DNA of 64,000 nt from an uncultured cyanobacterium (GTDB lineage Bacteria > Cyanobacteriota > Cyanobacteriia > Cyanobacteriales > Nostocaceae), in NCBI GenBank assembly GCA_903903925.1, contig CAIVAU010000017.1, forward strand, positions 1 through 64,000. Reading direction: 5' to 3'. The notes beneath the pieces were generated by a model that was not told the origin of the DNA, ran no database searches, and worked only from the letters and a program-made list of their open reading frames with translations. The position numbers were made by a program, and so were the translations under genes. This document shows, one piece after another, positions 51,706 to 60,959 of the stretch; within the stretch, counting starts at the first letter, position 1, and the number at the start of each line of letters is the position of its first letter.

Positions 51706-52254
51706 TCAATTCCGACACCCTACCTGATGATTGATCTCAAGATTTGATTTCATGATTAGTGCGTCCAAAAACCATAGACGCTTGTCGATTACCAGAGAAA
51801 TTTCCGCGTAAAGGTAAGCTGTATCTGAATCTCCCAGTACAGAGGTACGGTCAATATTCTCCCACAGCATAGTGCCATAGATTGCTAAACGCTCTGCAAG
51901 AGAGACTACATGGTCTTTACTCTCTATTATGTGGAGCGGGTATTCAGGTAAAATTGTCTGTCTTCCCGCAGTCCGAACGGTTCCTATTGCTAAGCCTCCA
52001 AGGGTTGTGACTCGTTCGGCAAGTAGGTCAATGTACAATTCTAACTCTGTGCCAATTTCATCAAAAAGTTCATATAAATGATATGAGTTTATACCTGTAA
52101 CATTCCATTGCGCCTGTTTAACCTGAGTCTTCAAATCTACTGTGGTTGCAAGCGTTTGGTTAAGGATGTCAACAAGCTGCCCTCGGACTTCTGGGGTTAT
52201 ACTAATGAGAGAGGCATAAGAACTTGTAGTGAAAAGCTCGCTACTACTGTTCAT
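51706..52254 (-). CDS. dps: Dps-family ferritin-like protein with altered ferroxidase histidines
   Basis: A 182-residue four-helix protein. The helical core is visible in VDILNQTLATTVDLKTQVKQ, AQWNVTGIN, ELFDEIGTELELYIDLLAER and YAEISLVIDKRLWFLDALI. In typical Dps the ferroxidase centre uses His in HWN and in the next helix (LHELF), plus Asp and Glu in IDLLAER. Here HWN is QWN and the second His is Tyr (YHLYELF, with a His two residues earlier), while the acidic pair is kept. Unusual centres that bind Zn exist in cyanobacterial Dps, so this may be such a type rather than an inactive one. ATG 52254 has an AAGGAT ribosome site. An AraC-type regulator lies upstream. Confidence 0.88.
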   Translation of the reverse strand: MNSSSELFTTSSYASLISITPEVRGQLVDILNQTLATTVDLKTQVKQAQWNVTGINSYHLYELFDEIGTELELYIDLLAERVTTLGGLAIGTVRTAGRQTILPEYPLHIIESKDHVVSLAERLAIYGTMLWENIDRTSVLGDSDTAYLYAEISLVIDKRLWFLDALIMKSNLEINHQVGCRN

Positions 52255-52551
52255 AAACTATCCTTGTAAAAGACAGGAAAAGGAAAAGGACATAGTGGTA
52301 AAATTCTCTCTTCAGGACTCCTCAGCAAACATTTCTGTTGGAATCAGGGTTAGAGCTTTCGCCTATGCTTGAATTCCCCCTCACAACCCTAAATTCAAAG
52401 TGATAAAATTCAACCCTGTTTTTTCAGGGGATCTGCTAGAGCAAAATACCACTAGTCGAGATCAATCGGGACCTTAAATCTATATCTTAAGATAGAAGAC
52501 ATTGATTACTGCTGTATAGTGGATTCTTGCTTTTTTGGAATATTATTGCTA

Positions 52552-53442
52552 CTACTTGCGAATTTCTGTCGGTGTGACTCCCAGCAGACGTTTGAAGTGG
52601 CGTGTAAATTGGCTTTGGTCAGCGAAACCTACTAGCGAGGCGATTTCAGAAATTTTAAGTTTACTCTGCAAGAGTAACATCTTAGCACGCTCGACCCGAC
52701 AGTGAATGACATACTGGTAAGGAGAAAGCCCGGTTGACTGCTTGAATAAGCGGGCAAAGTGGTACTGGCTCATGCCAACCTCCTGAGCCATTGCTCCCAG
52801 TAATAAATCTTCAGACAGATGGTCGATGATAAACTCAACTACCCGTTGCAGCTTATATTTGGGAAGACCTCCCCGATATTCTTGAATAATGTGTTTTGGC
52901 GCAGAGTAATGTTGCAACAGATGAGCAGACAAAGCTGTTCTCAATGACTCAGCATAAAGGCGACTACCTAACCCATCTAATTGAAGCGCGGTCTTGAGCG
53001 CAAGCCCAATTTGATAAATGAGCGGATCATATTTAGAAAAGTGTGGTATAATTTCGACTAAGTCTGGATTAACTGCTTCATAGGCAATGTTTGAGACCAT
53101 GTCAGCGTCTAAAGTCAAAGCAATAAACTCTGACTCTTGGCTCGTAGCTGCCCGATGAATCACATAGGGTGGGATCAAAGCGACATCACCGGGTATACAG
53201 TTTTCAGACTTGTGGCGTTCACCTAGCCATCTCTCCAACCCCAACTGGTGTTTCATGCGAATCACCACTGTATAGTGTCTTGCATAATGTTCAGGGCTTT
53301 CATAAGGTGGCTGCAGGTGATATTCTAGACCCAGATTCTCCCAACCAGCCTTATGACTTGTTAGCAAGGGTGGTCGGTGGAGAATCTTGCTGCGTGAATC
53401 CACTTGAGTCACATCAATAGCGAGGGGTTCCTCCTCTTTCAT
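52552..53442 (-). CDS. AraC-family transcriptional regulator
   Basis: A 296-residue regulator. The N-terminal part is a cupin-like effector domain (residues about 30-180; ENCIPGDVALIPPYVIHRA). The C-terminal AraC pair of helix-turn-helix motifs is clear: LLLGAMAQEVGMSQYHFARL, FKQSTGLSPYQYVI, and ISEIASLVGFADQSQFTRHF ending KRLLGVTPTEIR. ATG 53442 has a strong ribosome site (GAGAGGAGAAAGCT), better than the ATG 53478. The ligand is unknown. It is 297 bases upstream of dps on the same strand; regulation of dps is possible but not shown. Confidence 0.88.
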   Translation of the reverse strand: MKEEEPLAIDVTQVDSRSKILHRPPLLTSHKAGWENLGLEYHLQPPYESPEHYARHYTVVIRMKHQLGLERWLGERHKSENCIPGDVALIPPYVIHRAATSQESEFIALTLDADMVSNIAYEAVNPDLVEIIPHFSKYDPLIYQIGLALKTALQLDGLGSRLYAESLRTALSAHLLQHYSAPKHIIQEYRGGLPKYKLQRVVEFIIDHLSEDLLLGAMAQEVGMSQYHFARLFKQSTGLSPYQYVIHCRVERAKMLLLQSKLKISEIASLVGFADQSQFTRHFKRLLGVTPTEIRK

Positions 53443-53703
53443 AGCTTTCTCCTCTCCCGCCTGAAAGAGGTGCAGCAATGCGTTAACTATATGACTCCCT
53501 AATCGACCGATGGGTTGATTGGGGAGTCATATGTCATGATCATTACAGCACCTTTCAACTACCACTGATGTGGAGTACCAAATACAGTGGGAGGCTTACG
53601 GTTTACTAACCAAAATACATCACTGCTTTTGACAGCACAGTGATTATCATCACTCCTACGACAAAATATTTAGGCGTTAAAAGCGAGAACTAACAACTAA
53701 CAA

Positions 53704-54603
53704 CTAACCAATCTCTGTTAGCAGTGGAAACAAGAGCGTCACGAAATAGTAAACCAAGGAAGCAGTGAAAATATAACTATCCGTACGGTCAAGGATACCT
53801 CCATGACCGGGGATCAACTGCCCAGAATCTTTGACACCTGCATCGCGCTTGAGCATGGACTCAGTCAGGTCACCCAAAATACTAGCAATGCCAATTAGCA
53901 AACCCAAAGCCACACCAGTTAAAGGGTTTCTAGACAAGTCAATGTAGTAAGCTCCAACTACAGCTACAACAACGCTAGCGACAACACCAAAAATTGCACC
54001 TTCTACAGTTTTTTTCGGGCTAATTTCCGACAGAGGGGTTTTGCCAAAGAATTTGCCAATAATGTAGGCACCAATATCAGCTGCCCAAATACATAGGAAA
54101 GTGAGTAAGGTTGCTTTTAGACCTTGAGGTACAGAATTAAAATCTCGTTTTTGTAAAATATCTGACCAGTTTTTGGGCCAATAAGCACCAAAAGGTAGAT
54201 TGTCAATTCCGTTACTCTCAAGCGCTCGTAACCGCACCCAGTAGCTAGGTAAATATCCAGTATAAAATAGTCCTAGTATTGAAGCGGAAATATCAGCGAT
54301 AGTGGCCATTTTCGGCTGAAACAGTAGATAAAAACAAATAAAAGTGCCCGCTACTGGCATGACGGCATCAGCTAAACTACCATCCAAGGTACAAATTACT
54401 AACAGGACTTGGCTAACAAACATGGTAGTTTTGGCAGCGGGAGCCATACCTTTAGCTTTTACCAGATTAAAATACTCTTTCTGTCCTAAAAAGATAATTG
54501 CTGCAAACAAAATGGTAAAATACCAACCCCCTAAGACAGTTGCACTCAGAGCAAGGGCGATCGCAATAATTCCACTCAGAATCCGAGACCAAGGCATAGA
54601 CAA
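53704..54603 (-). CDS. cdsA: Phosphatidate cytidylyltransferase
   Basis: A 299-residue membrane enzyme with about eight hydrophobic segments that makes CDP-diacylglycerol from phosphatidate and CTP, a precursor of phosphatidylglycerol. The family signature near the C-terminus is ESMLKRDAGVKDSGQLIPGH followed by GGILDRTDSYIF, with the metal-binding Asp and Lys residues. GAIFGVVASVVVAVVGAYYI and IGKFFGKTPLSEISPKKT precede it. Length is usual for the long cyanobacterial form. It follows cbiT by 75 bases on the same strand. Start ATG 54603, or ATG 54597. Confidence 0.95.
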   Translation of the reverse strand: MSMPWSRILSGIIAIALALSATVLGGWYFTILFAAIIFLGQKEYFNLVKAKGMAPAAKTTMFVSQVLLVICTLDGSLADAVMPVAGTFICFYLLFQPKMATIADISASILGLFYTGYLPSYWVRLRALESNGIDNLPFGAYWPKNWSDILQKRDFNSVPQGLKATLLTFLCIWAADIGAYIIGKFFGKTPLSEISPKKTVEGAIFGVVASVVVAVVGAYYIDLSRNPLTGVALGLLIGIASILGDLTESMLKRDAGVKDSGQLIPGHGGILDRTDSYIFTASLVYYFVTLLFPLLTEIG

Positions 54604-54678
54604 AATTATGAATTATGAATTATGAATTATGAATTATGAATTTGTGAGAATTGAGCATTCATCATTCGTAATCCAGAT

Positions 54679-55281
54679 CTAGTCTAGTTTCTCACCACTA
54701 AGAATAAAAATGGGATCGACAGCAGTAAAGGTTTGAGAAAAACCGCGTGTTTCTAAGCGGTTAACCGCCGATTGTACGACTTCGACATTTCTTGCTTGTA
54801 AAGAGGCAAAGCTTTGGGAAATAGTATACAGACCTTCTAGGTTAGCAGATGTGGCGACAACTCGCCCTGATGGTAGCAAAGAATGCCACACGGCTTGCAA
54901 AATTTCTTTCATCGGGCGTCCTCCCTCTATGCAGACGCGGTGGGGGGCATCTTTGATTTCATGCAGGCACTCAGGAGCGCTACCTTCAATGACTTCGACA
55001 TTCTTCACTTCAAAGCGATCGCAGTTTCGCCGGATGAGGCTGGCTACTTCTTCATCCCGTTCAACAGCAATAATCCGCGCACTTGGACACAACAACCCTA
55101 CTTCTACCGGAATTGTTCCCGTCCCCGCACCAATATCCCATAATACTGAATTGGGTAAGAGCCGCATCTGAGCAATCAATAGCAATCGAATTTCCCGTTT
55201 GCTGAGAGGAATTCCTGGTAAGCGATCGAACAATTCATCTGGAATACCAGGAGTAATGTAAGGCCAAAGTAGGGAAGTCAT
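54679..55281 (-). CDS. cbiT: Precorrin-6Y/cobalt-precorrin C15-methyltransferase (decarboxylating) CbiT
   Basis: A 200-residue methyltransferase of cobalamin synthesis. SKREIRLLLIAQMRLLPNSV and LWDIGAGTGTIPVEVGLLCP give the typical CbiT start with motif I; ARIIAVERDEEVASLI ends the second strand, and HRVCIEGGRPMKEILQAVW resembles the CbiT GG loop. ATG 55281 (MTSLLWPYITPGIPDEL) is the functional start; a longer frame to 55428 would add 49 residues of translated STRR (PAPCSLL repeats), which is not credible. Other cobalamin genes in the window are cobK and cbiD. cdsA follows. Confidence 0.9.
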   Translation of the reverse strand: MTSLLWPYITPGIPDELFDRLPGIPLSKREIRLLLIAQMRLLPNSVLWDIGAGTGTIPVEVGLLCPSARIIAVERDEEVASLIRRNCDRFEVKNVEVIEGSAPECLHEIKDAPHRVCIEGGRPMKEILQAVWHSLLPSGRVVATSANLEGLYTISQSFASLQARNVEVVQSAVNRLETRGFSQTFTAVDPIFILSGEKLD

Positions 55282-55293
55282 AGAATCAAAGAT

Positions 55294-55418
55294 AGGGAGC
55301 AGGGAGCAGGGAGCAGGGAGCAGGGGAGCAGGGAGCAGGGAGCAGGGAGTAGGGAGCAGGGAGCAGGGAGCAGGGAGCAGGGAGCAGGGAGCAGGGAGCA
55401 GGGAGCAGGGAGCAGGAG
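55294..55418 (+). repeat. STRR heptanucleotide array (GGGAGCA)n
   Basis: About 17 units of GGGAGCA with one GGGAGTA and one GGGGAGCA variant, 12 bases upstream of the cbiT start. Its orientation is opposite to the array at 49531-49627, so the pair brackets a 5.7-kb block. On the minus strand the frame is open across it, creating an artificial N-terminal extension of cbiT. Confidence 0.9.
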
Positions 55419-55512
55419 GGATTGTCAAAAATAACGCTATATTTTATTTTCAAGAGACTAATTCCTATTAGCCATTGCTCCAGTTTTCAACTTACAGTCA
55501 TAAGTAATCATA

Positions 55513-56919
55513 ATGAATAGTCAAGTATTAGGTGAGCGCTATGAAGTACAACAGCAGTTGGGAAAAAAAGCTGGGCGGCGGACGCTGTTAGCTCGCGATT
55601 TATTGACTGGTGAATTTGTGGTTATTAAGTTACTGTCTTTTTGCAGCGACTTTGAATGGGATGATCTTAAGCTGTTCGAGCGTGAAGCCGAAACCTTAAA
55701 ATCTTTATCACATCCTTCTATTCCTAGTTACCTAGACTATTTTGAGGTAAATTCACCTGTCGTCAGAGGATTTGCTCTGGTACAGACCTATATTCCCGCA
55801 CAAACTCTAGAGCAACACTTAAAATCTGGGCGTACTTTTACGGAAGCGGAGGTAAAAGATATAGCCAAATCACTCTTGGAAATTCTGATCTATTTACATG
55901 AGCGACAGTCTCCCATTATCCACCGCGATATTAAGCCTAGCAATATTTTGTTGAGTAATCGCTCTGGCAATAGTGTAGGTCAGCTGTACTTGGTAGATTT
56001 TGGCTCGGTACAAACTATTGTAGCTGATGAAGGAGGAACGATGACTGTGGTGGGAACTTACGGCTATATGCCACCAGAGCAGTTTGGTGGACGCACAGTT
56101 CCTGCTTCTGATCTCTACAGTATAGGCGCAACATTAATTTACTTGGCATGTGGTATTCATCCAGCTGATTTACCACAAAAGGACTTTCGGATTCAATTTG
56201 AGCGGTCTGTAAATCTTAGTCAAGCCTTGACTTCTTGGTTGAAGGAGATGACACAACCCAATCTAGAACGACGTTTTATTTCTGCATCTATTGCACTGAA
56301 AGTTTTAGCACATCCAGAAGAAAGAGACATTGCTCCTTTAGCTGTCAGTCAACCCTTTGGTAGCAAAATTAAACTTACTCAAAATGAGCATTCTCTCTTA
56401 ATTCTGATCCCGCCGATTGGTTATCAGCCATCAATGACCTTCTTGGTTTTGTTTGCAGTTGGTTGGAATTCATTTATCTTTTTCTGGACAATCAGTGCTC
56501 TGTTTATACCTTTTCCTGCCAATATCCCCTTTATCTTGTTCTCGCTTCCCTTTTGGGGTGCTGGTATTCAAATGGTGTCTTGGGTTTTATCTTCTTCGTT
56601 TAGAAGTATCCGATTATACTTAAATTGTCAACAAATTGCTTTCACTTGGGAGTTATGGGGATGGACATTCAATCGTGTGGCTCCAGCGCCAAGAAAGGAG
56701 ATCACAAAGTTGGTCTACTTTCCCAAGACCTTTACGACAAACTCTGATGGTAAAACAGTTGAGGTTCCACCCCAACTCGTCATTTGGGCAGGAGTGCAGA
56801 AGTACCAACTTGGAGGTTCTGATGGTGTTATTCACTCGGAACCCGAACTCGAATGGCTTGCTAATGAACTAAGCAATTGGTTAGGGTTGCCAATTACAAA
56901 AGAAGGGAGTAGGAAATAA
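55513..56919 (+). CDS. Ser/Thr protein kinase with membrane domain
   Basis: A 468-residue kinase. The glycine loop is degenerate (LGKKAGRRTLLA), the VVIKLL lysine is present, the catalytic loop is HRDIKPSNILLS and the metal motif is VDFGSVQ; the APE-equivalent is MPPEQFGG. Activity is plausible. After residue 290 come two or three membrane helices (SMTFLVLFAVGWNSFIFFW and FPFWGAGIQMVSW-type segments) and a C-terminal cytosolic or lumenal domain (about 370-465) with FNRVAPAPRKEITKLVYF. It lacks the Cys4 head of the kinase at 34032. The start is ATG 55513. tatA follows 66 bases on. Confidence 0.88.
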   Translation: MNSQVLGERYEVQQQLGKKAGRRTLLARDLLTGEFVVIKLLSFCSDFEWDDLKLFEREAETLKSLSHPSIPSYLDYFEVNSPVVRGFALVQTYIPAQTLEQHLKSGRTFTEAEVKDIAKSLLEILIYLHERQSPIIHRDIKPSNILLSNRSGNSVGQLYLVDFGSVQTIVADEGGTMTVVGTYGYMPPEQFGGRTVPASDLYSIGATLIYLACGIHPADLPQKDFRIQFERSVNLSQALTSWLKEMTQPNLERRFISASIALKVLAHPEERDIAPLAVSQPFGSKIKLTQNEHSLLILIPPIGYQPSMTFLVLFAVGWNSFIFFWTISALFIPFPANIPFILFSLPFWGAGIQMVSWVLSSSFRSIRLYLNCQQIAFTWELWGWTFNRVAPAPRKEITKLVYFPKTFTTNSDGKTVEVPPQLVIWAGVQKYQLGGSDGVIHSEPELEWLANELSNWLGLPITKEGSRK

Positions 56920-56985
56920 AGAATCAGAGGGGTTCCGCCTTGGGGGTTTTATGATTTAAGAAAGGATTTTTTTAAGGAGAAGCTT

Positions 56986-57159
56986 ATGTTTGGAATGGGA
57001 TGGCCAGAAGTGGCTGTAATTTCTATAGTCGCAATTCTCATTTTTGGACCCAAAAAAATTCCGGAATTGGGCAGCACACTAGGTAAAACCCTACGGGGTT
57101 TTAAGGAGGAATTCAAAAATCCCAGTGACGACACGAATTCGGAAGAAGAAAAACAGTAA
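56986..57159 (+). CDS. tatA: Twin-arginine translocase subunit TatA/TatE
   Basis: A 57-residue protein with start ATG 56986 behind an AAGGAGAAGCTT ribosome site. It has a single membrane helix (WPEVAVISIVAILIFGPKKI), the FGP hinge, and an amphipathic helix with LGSTLGKTLRGFKEEFKN, then a charged tail ending EEEKQ. TatA multimers form the pore for folded proteins with twin-arginine signals. The kinase gene upstream is probably unrelated. No TatC is near. Confidence 0.88.
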   Translation: MFGMGWPEVAVISIVAILIFGPKKIPELGSTLGKTLRGFKEEFKNPSDDTNSEEEKQ

Positions 57160-57222
57160 TTAGTGGTTAGTGGTTTAGTAGTTAGTCGTAATGTTTGACA
57201 AACAACAACTAACAAACAACTA

Positions 57223-59922
57223 TTAAAGTTTGTTAGCTAGAGAGGATTTAACGTTAAGTTGGGAGTCGATGGGAGTTGTGTTGGTATTTTGCTGCTGTAG
57301 CTCTTCCTTAACTGTGCCTCGCGCCTTAATTAGCTTGATAGCGCGGCTGACACTTTCTGGCAAGATGACGACTAGACTATTATCTGGGGCAATGTCCAAG
57401 CCTTTGTTAATTGCTTCTGTTTCTTGGAGAATAGTTTCGTAATGGCAGTTGGTGTTGACTTGCTTAATACCTTGAGTAATCAAATCAGCAGCTGAACCCC
57501 GAGGACGTCCTCGGGTGTCATCATCTTCTTTGATAATGATGTAGTCAAAAATCTCTGCTGCCAGTTTGCCCAACATGATAAAGTCTTGATCACGGCGATC
57601 GCCAGGTCCCCCCACGACCCCAATCCGGTCACCTGTCGTCCAATTGCGGACAAAAGAGCCTAATGCTTCATAGCTGGCTGGATTATGAGCATAATCCACC
57701 AAAGCGTGGTGATTGCCTAAATTAAATAAATTCATCCGTCCCGGTGTTTGACTCACTGAGGCGCGAAAAGTATTCAATCCTGCACGAATCTGCTCAATAG
57801 AGACATTTTGTACAAACGCTGCTAGACTTGCTGCTAAAGCGTTGGCGATCATAAAAGGTGCACGTCCACCCATTGTCAGGGGGATATTTTCTGCTCTTTC
57901 AATTCGGTGCGTCCAATCACCTTTGAGTATTGACAAATAGCCATTTTCATACACTGCTGCAACTCCTCCCTTTAGGATATGGTTTCGCACCAATTCCGAC
58001 TCGGATTTCATTGTGAAGTAAGCAATGTTAGCTTTAGTTTTTTCTGCCATTGCGGCTACTCGCTCATCGTCAGCGTTGAGTACTGCATAGCCATCAGGAA
58101 AAACAGCTTCTGCGACTATACTCTTGAGATGAGACAATTGGTCAATAGTATCGATGTCGCCAATTCCTAGATGATCGGCGCTAACATTGAGCACCACACC
58201 TACATTAGCAGCTTCAAAGGCTAATCCAGAACGGAGAAGACCACCACGAGCGGTTTCCAGTACAGCTACTTCCACAGTTGGGTCTTGTAGGATGAGATGA
58301 GCGCTTTGGGGCCCAGTATTATCTCCTGACTCTACCAAGAAATCACCAATATATGTACCGTCTGTTGTTGTATAACCAACGACTTTATTAGTCTGCCGGA
58401 AAATGTGTGCTAATAGCCGAGTCGTAGTGGTTTTGCCGTTGGTACCTGTCACACTCAGGATTGGGATACGGCTGGATTGTTCATTAGTGAATAGCATATC
58501 CATCACTGCTCCCACCACATTGCGGGGAATACCCTGGCTGGGGGAGATATGCATCCGGAAACCGGGAGCAGCGTTAACTTCTACAATCACACCATCTACT
58601 TCTCGCAAGGGGCGACTAATATCTGGTGTGACGATATCAAGTCCAGCGATATCCAAACCGATAATTTTCACTACCCGTTGTGCTAGCCAAAGGTTTTCTG
58701 GGTGAATTTCGTCTGTTCGGTCTACAGCAATGCCCCCTGTACTTAAGTTTGCTGTGGCTCGTAGATAGCAAATTTCGTCTTTTGGTAGCACACTGTTGAG
58801 GGTATAACCTTGCCTTTCTAGTAGTTGGTAGCTGGTGCGGTCTAGTTCAATCCTTGTCAGGACCTTATCGTGTCCGTCACCGCGATTTGGGTCTTTGTTA
58901 GTTTCCTCTATCAGTTCAAAGATCGTCGATCTGCCATCGCCAATCACATGAGCTGGCACCCGTTCAGCCACTGCTACGACCTTACCATCCACCACTAGTA
59001 CCCGATGGTCGCGCCCAACGTAATACCGTTCAACAATAACTGCTCGGGAGACAAGCCTTGCCGCATCGTATGCTGTTTCAGCTTCTTCTCTCGTTCTGAT
59101 ATCGATAGTGATGCCACGTCCATGATTACCATCAAGAGGCTTAATGACGATTGGGTAACCGCCAACTTGTTCAATAGCTTCTTCGAGATCGTCCAAAAAG
59201 TTAATTGTTGTACCTCTAGGTACTGGGACTCCAGCCTCAGCTAGGATGCGTTTGGTTGCTTCTTTATCGCAGGCGAGTTCTACTGCCAAGATGCTGGTAT
59301 TGTCCGTCATAGTTGCCTGCATCCGCTTTTGGTTCACACCGTAGCCGAGTTGAATCAAAAAGCGTGCCCCAAGTTGCATCCAGGGAATACCTCTTTTTTC
59401 TGCTTCTTTGACAATGCCTTCTGTACTTGGGCCTAAAGCAGCATCACGCCATAAGTCTTTTAGGTCTTGTAGGTCTTGCTCTAGTTCTGCTTTGGGATAA
59501 CGACCGCGATCAACAATGCTTTGGCACAGCCGCACTGCGGCTCTACCTGCATAGCGTCCTGCTTCTTCGTTGAGATACTCGAATGCGACTTGGTAGATAC
59601 CTGGCGTACTCGTTTCACGAGTCCGACCGAAGCCTACGCGCATTCCAGCCAGTTCTTGCAGTTCTAGGGCAACGTGTTCAACGATGTGACCCATCATCGT
59701 GCCCTCGCGTACCCGCATCAAAAAACCACCATGACAGCCAGGGGAGCAATAGTGACCCTCCAGACTAGGCAGAGCCTCAACTAATCCTTCATAAAAACCA
59801 GGTACTTCATTCGAGGGCGACTCGGCAAGGGTTTCTAAATCGAGGCGCATGACGATCAATTTGTGGCGTCGAATGCTCCAATAGTTTGGACCGCGTAATG
59901 TCTGGATTTTGAGGATTCTCAT
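57223..59922 (-). CDS. cphA: Cyanophycin synthetase
   Basis: An 899-residue ligase that builds cyanophycin (poly-aspartate with arginine side chains) from Asp and Arg using ATP. The N-terminal domain (about 1-160) includes MMGHIVEHVALELQ, an ATP-grasp domain follows with GGYPIVIKPLDGNHGRGI, and the C-terminal Mur ligase-like domain starts at about residue 490 with SVTGTNGKTTTTRLL. EVNAAPGFRMHISPS marks the end of the grasp domain. ATG 59922 (MRILKIQTLRGPNYW) is the standard start. cphB lies upstream on the same strand, 173 bases away, so both are likely co-regulated. Cyanophycin stores nitrogen in heterocyst-forming strains. Confidence 0.96.
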   Translation of the reverse strand: MRILKIQTLRGPNYWSIRRHKLIVMRLDLETLAESPSNEVPGFYEGLVEALPSLEGHYCSPGCHGGFLMRVREGTMMGHIVEHVALELQELAGMRVGFGRTRETSTPGIYQVAFEYLNEEAGRYAGRAAVRLCQSIVDRGRYPKAELEQDLQDLKDLWRDAALGPSTEGIVKEAEKRGIPWMQLGARFLIQLGYGVNQKRMQATMTDNTSILAVELACDKEATKRILAEAGVPVPRGTTINFLDDLEEAIEQVGGYPIVIKPLDGNHGRGITIDIRTREEAETAYDAARLVSRAVIVERYYVGRDHRVLVVDGKVVAVAERVPAHVIGDGRSTIFELIEETNKDPNRGDGHDKVLTRIELDRTSYQLLERQGYTLNSVLPKDEICYLRATANLSTGGIAVDRTDEIHPENLWLAQRVVKIIGLDIAGLDIVTPDISRPLREVDGVIVEVNAAPGFRMHISPSQGIPRNVVGAVMDMLFTNEQSSRIPILSVTGTNGKTTTTRLLAHIFRQTNKVVGYTTTDGTYIGDFLVESGDNTGPQSAHLILQDPTVEVAVLETARGGLLRSGLAFEAANVGVVLNVSADHLGIGDIDTIDQLSHLKSIVAEAVFPDGYAVLNADDERVAAMAEKTKANIAYFTMKSESELVRNHILKGGVAAVYENGYLSILKGDWTHRIERAENIPLTMGGRAPFMIANALAASLAAFVQNVSIEQIRAGLNTFRASVSQTPGRMNLFNLGNHHALVDYAHNPASYEALGSFVRNWTTGDRIGVVGGPGDRRDQDFIMLGKLAAEIFDYIIIKEDDDTRGRPRGSAADLITQGIKQVNTNCHYETILQETEAINKGLDIAPDNSLVVILPESVSRAIKLIKARGTVKEELQQQNTNTTPIDSQLNVKSSLANKL

Positions 59923-60095
59923 GGGAATAGGTAGATGGAGATTCGGAACCAAAATTCTAGTTTCTTACTGGAATTGACCGCTTAACTGTTCATGACAAAC
60001 AGTTTTTTGTTCTTACATCCTATTATTCTCACTTTTTCTGCTGAAATTGACAAAACTAGCGGTCAATCCAGTGTAACCTTAGCTACTCTCTTCCG

Positions 60096-60959
60096 TCAGC
60101 TAGAGATCCGATATACAGCGGGCAAAACTATCCGCTGATAAAGGTGGAAGCGATCTCCGTGGCTGAGAATGTGTAGCCGTAAATTATGGAGAGTTAAGGG
60201 TTCGGTAGCCCCGACATGAGGCTCATTGGTGTGAGTGATCTCTGTGGGATCAATAATCGTCACACTCCCTTTACCCATAGCTTGTAGCCAGCCATCACGC
60301 TCAAACATGGCACAAGTATCTTCATCAATGCCAATGCCAAAGCGATCGGGATGAGATGCGATCGCGCTCATTAGACGCCCCATGCGGTTACGATTGTGAA
60401 AATGTTGATCCACAATCACCTCTGGGATCAATCCCAAACCCGTTGCCATATCGACCAGGGAACGATTGGGCGACTCGCCACTACCACCCCCTGCAATCAT
60501 ATGATGACCCATTACTGCTGCCCCTGCACTGGTTCCGGCTAAGGTAAGTTGCCCAAATCTCACACGTTGCCGGATAATTTCCATTGCTGGCGTATCTGAG
60601 AGGACACCACAAAGGCGCAATTGGTCTCCTCCTGTCAAAAATACTCCTGTACACGATTCTAGGGATGCTTTGATGTTAGAGGTTTCACATTGTTCCCGTT
60701 CTCGAATGTCCAGGATTTCAACCTTGTTAGCACCCATTTCTTCAAAAATACGGGTATACCGACCACCGATGATGCCCGGTTCGCGGGAGGCAGAGGGGAT
60801 AATTGTTATATGGGCATTACTTGCACCAGCACGACCAACAAAAGTTCGTAGGATCTCACGTCCATGAACTTTATCTTCTGCGCCTCCGATGACCAGAACG
60901 GCGGTTTTAGTTGCTTGGGGTGTCCTCATTTCCAGCGATTTAGCTTTTAACTGCTGCAT
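60096..60959 (-). CDS. cphB: Cyanophycinase
   Basis: A 287-residue serine exopeptidase that releases beta-Asp-Arg dipeptides from cyanophycin. The nucleophile elbow is LTLAGTSAGAAVMG, with Ser in GTSAG; AVLVIGGAEDKVHGREILRT is the N-terminal family block, GVFLTGGDQLRLCG the oxyanion region, and QHFHNRNRMGRLMSAI holds a conserved His/Arg block. ATG 60959 has an AGGAGAAACACA ribosome site; a start at 60998 adds 13 residues. cphA follows downstream. Confidence 0.95.
   Translation of the reverse strand: MQQLKAKSLEMRTPQATKTAVLVIGGAEDKVHGREILRTFVGRAGASNAHITIIPSASREPGIIGGRYTRIFEEMGANKVEILDIREREQCETSNIKASLESCTGVFLTGGDQLRLCGVLSDTPAMEIIRQRVRFGQLTLAGTSAGAAVMGHHMIAGGGSGESPNRSLVDMATGLGLIPEVIVDQHFHNRNRMGRLMSAIASHPDRFGIGIDEDTCAMFERDGWLQAMGKGSVTIIDPTEITHTNEPHVGATEPLTLHNLRLHILSHGDRFHLYQRIVLPAVYRISS

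Noticed and set aside
55282-55428. Open frame extending cbiT upstream by 49 residues of PAPCSLL repeats
   Set aside because: It is a translation of the GGGAGCA heptanucleotide array, whose 21-base superperiod keeps the frame open; the cbiT core begins at the ATG 55281.
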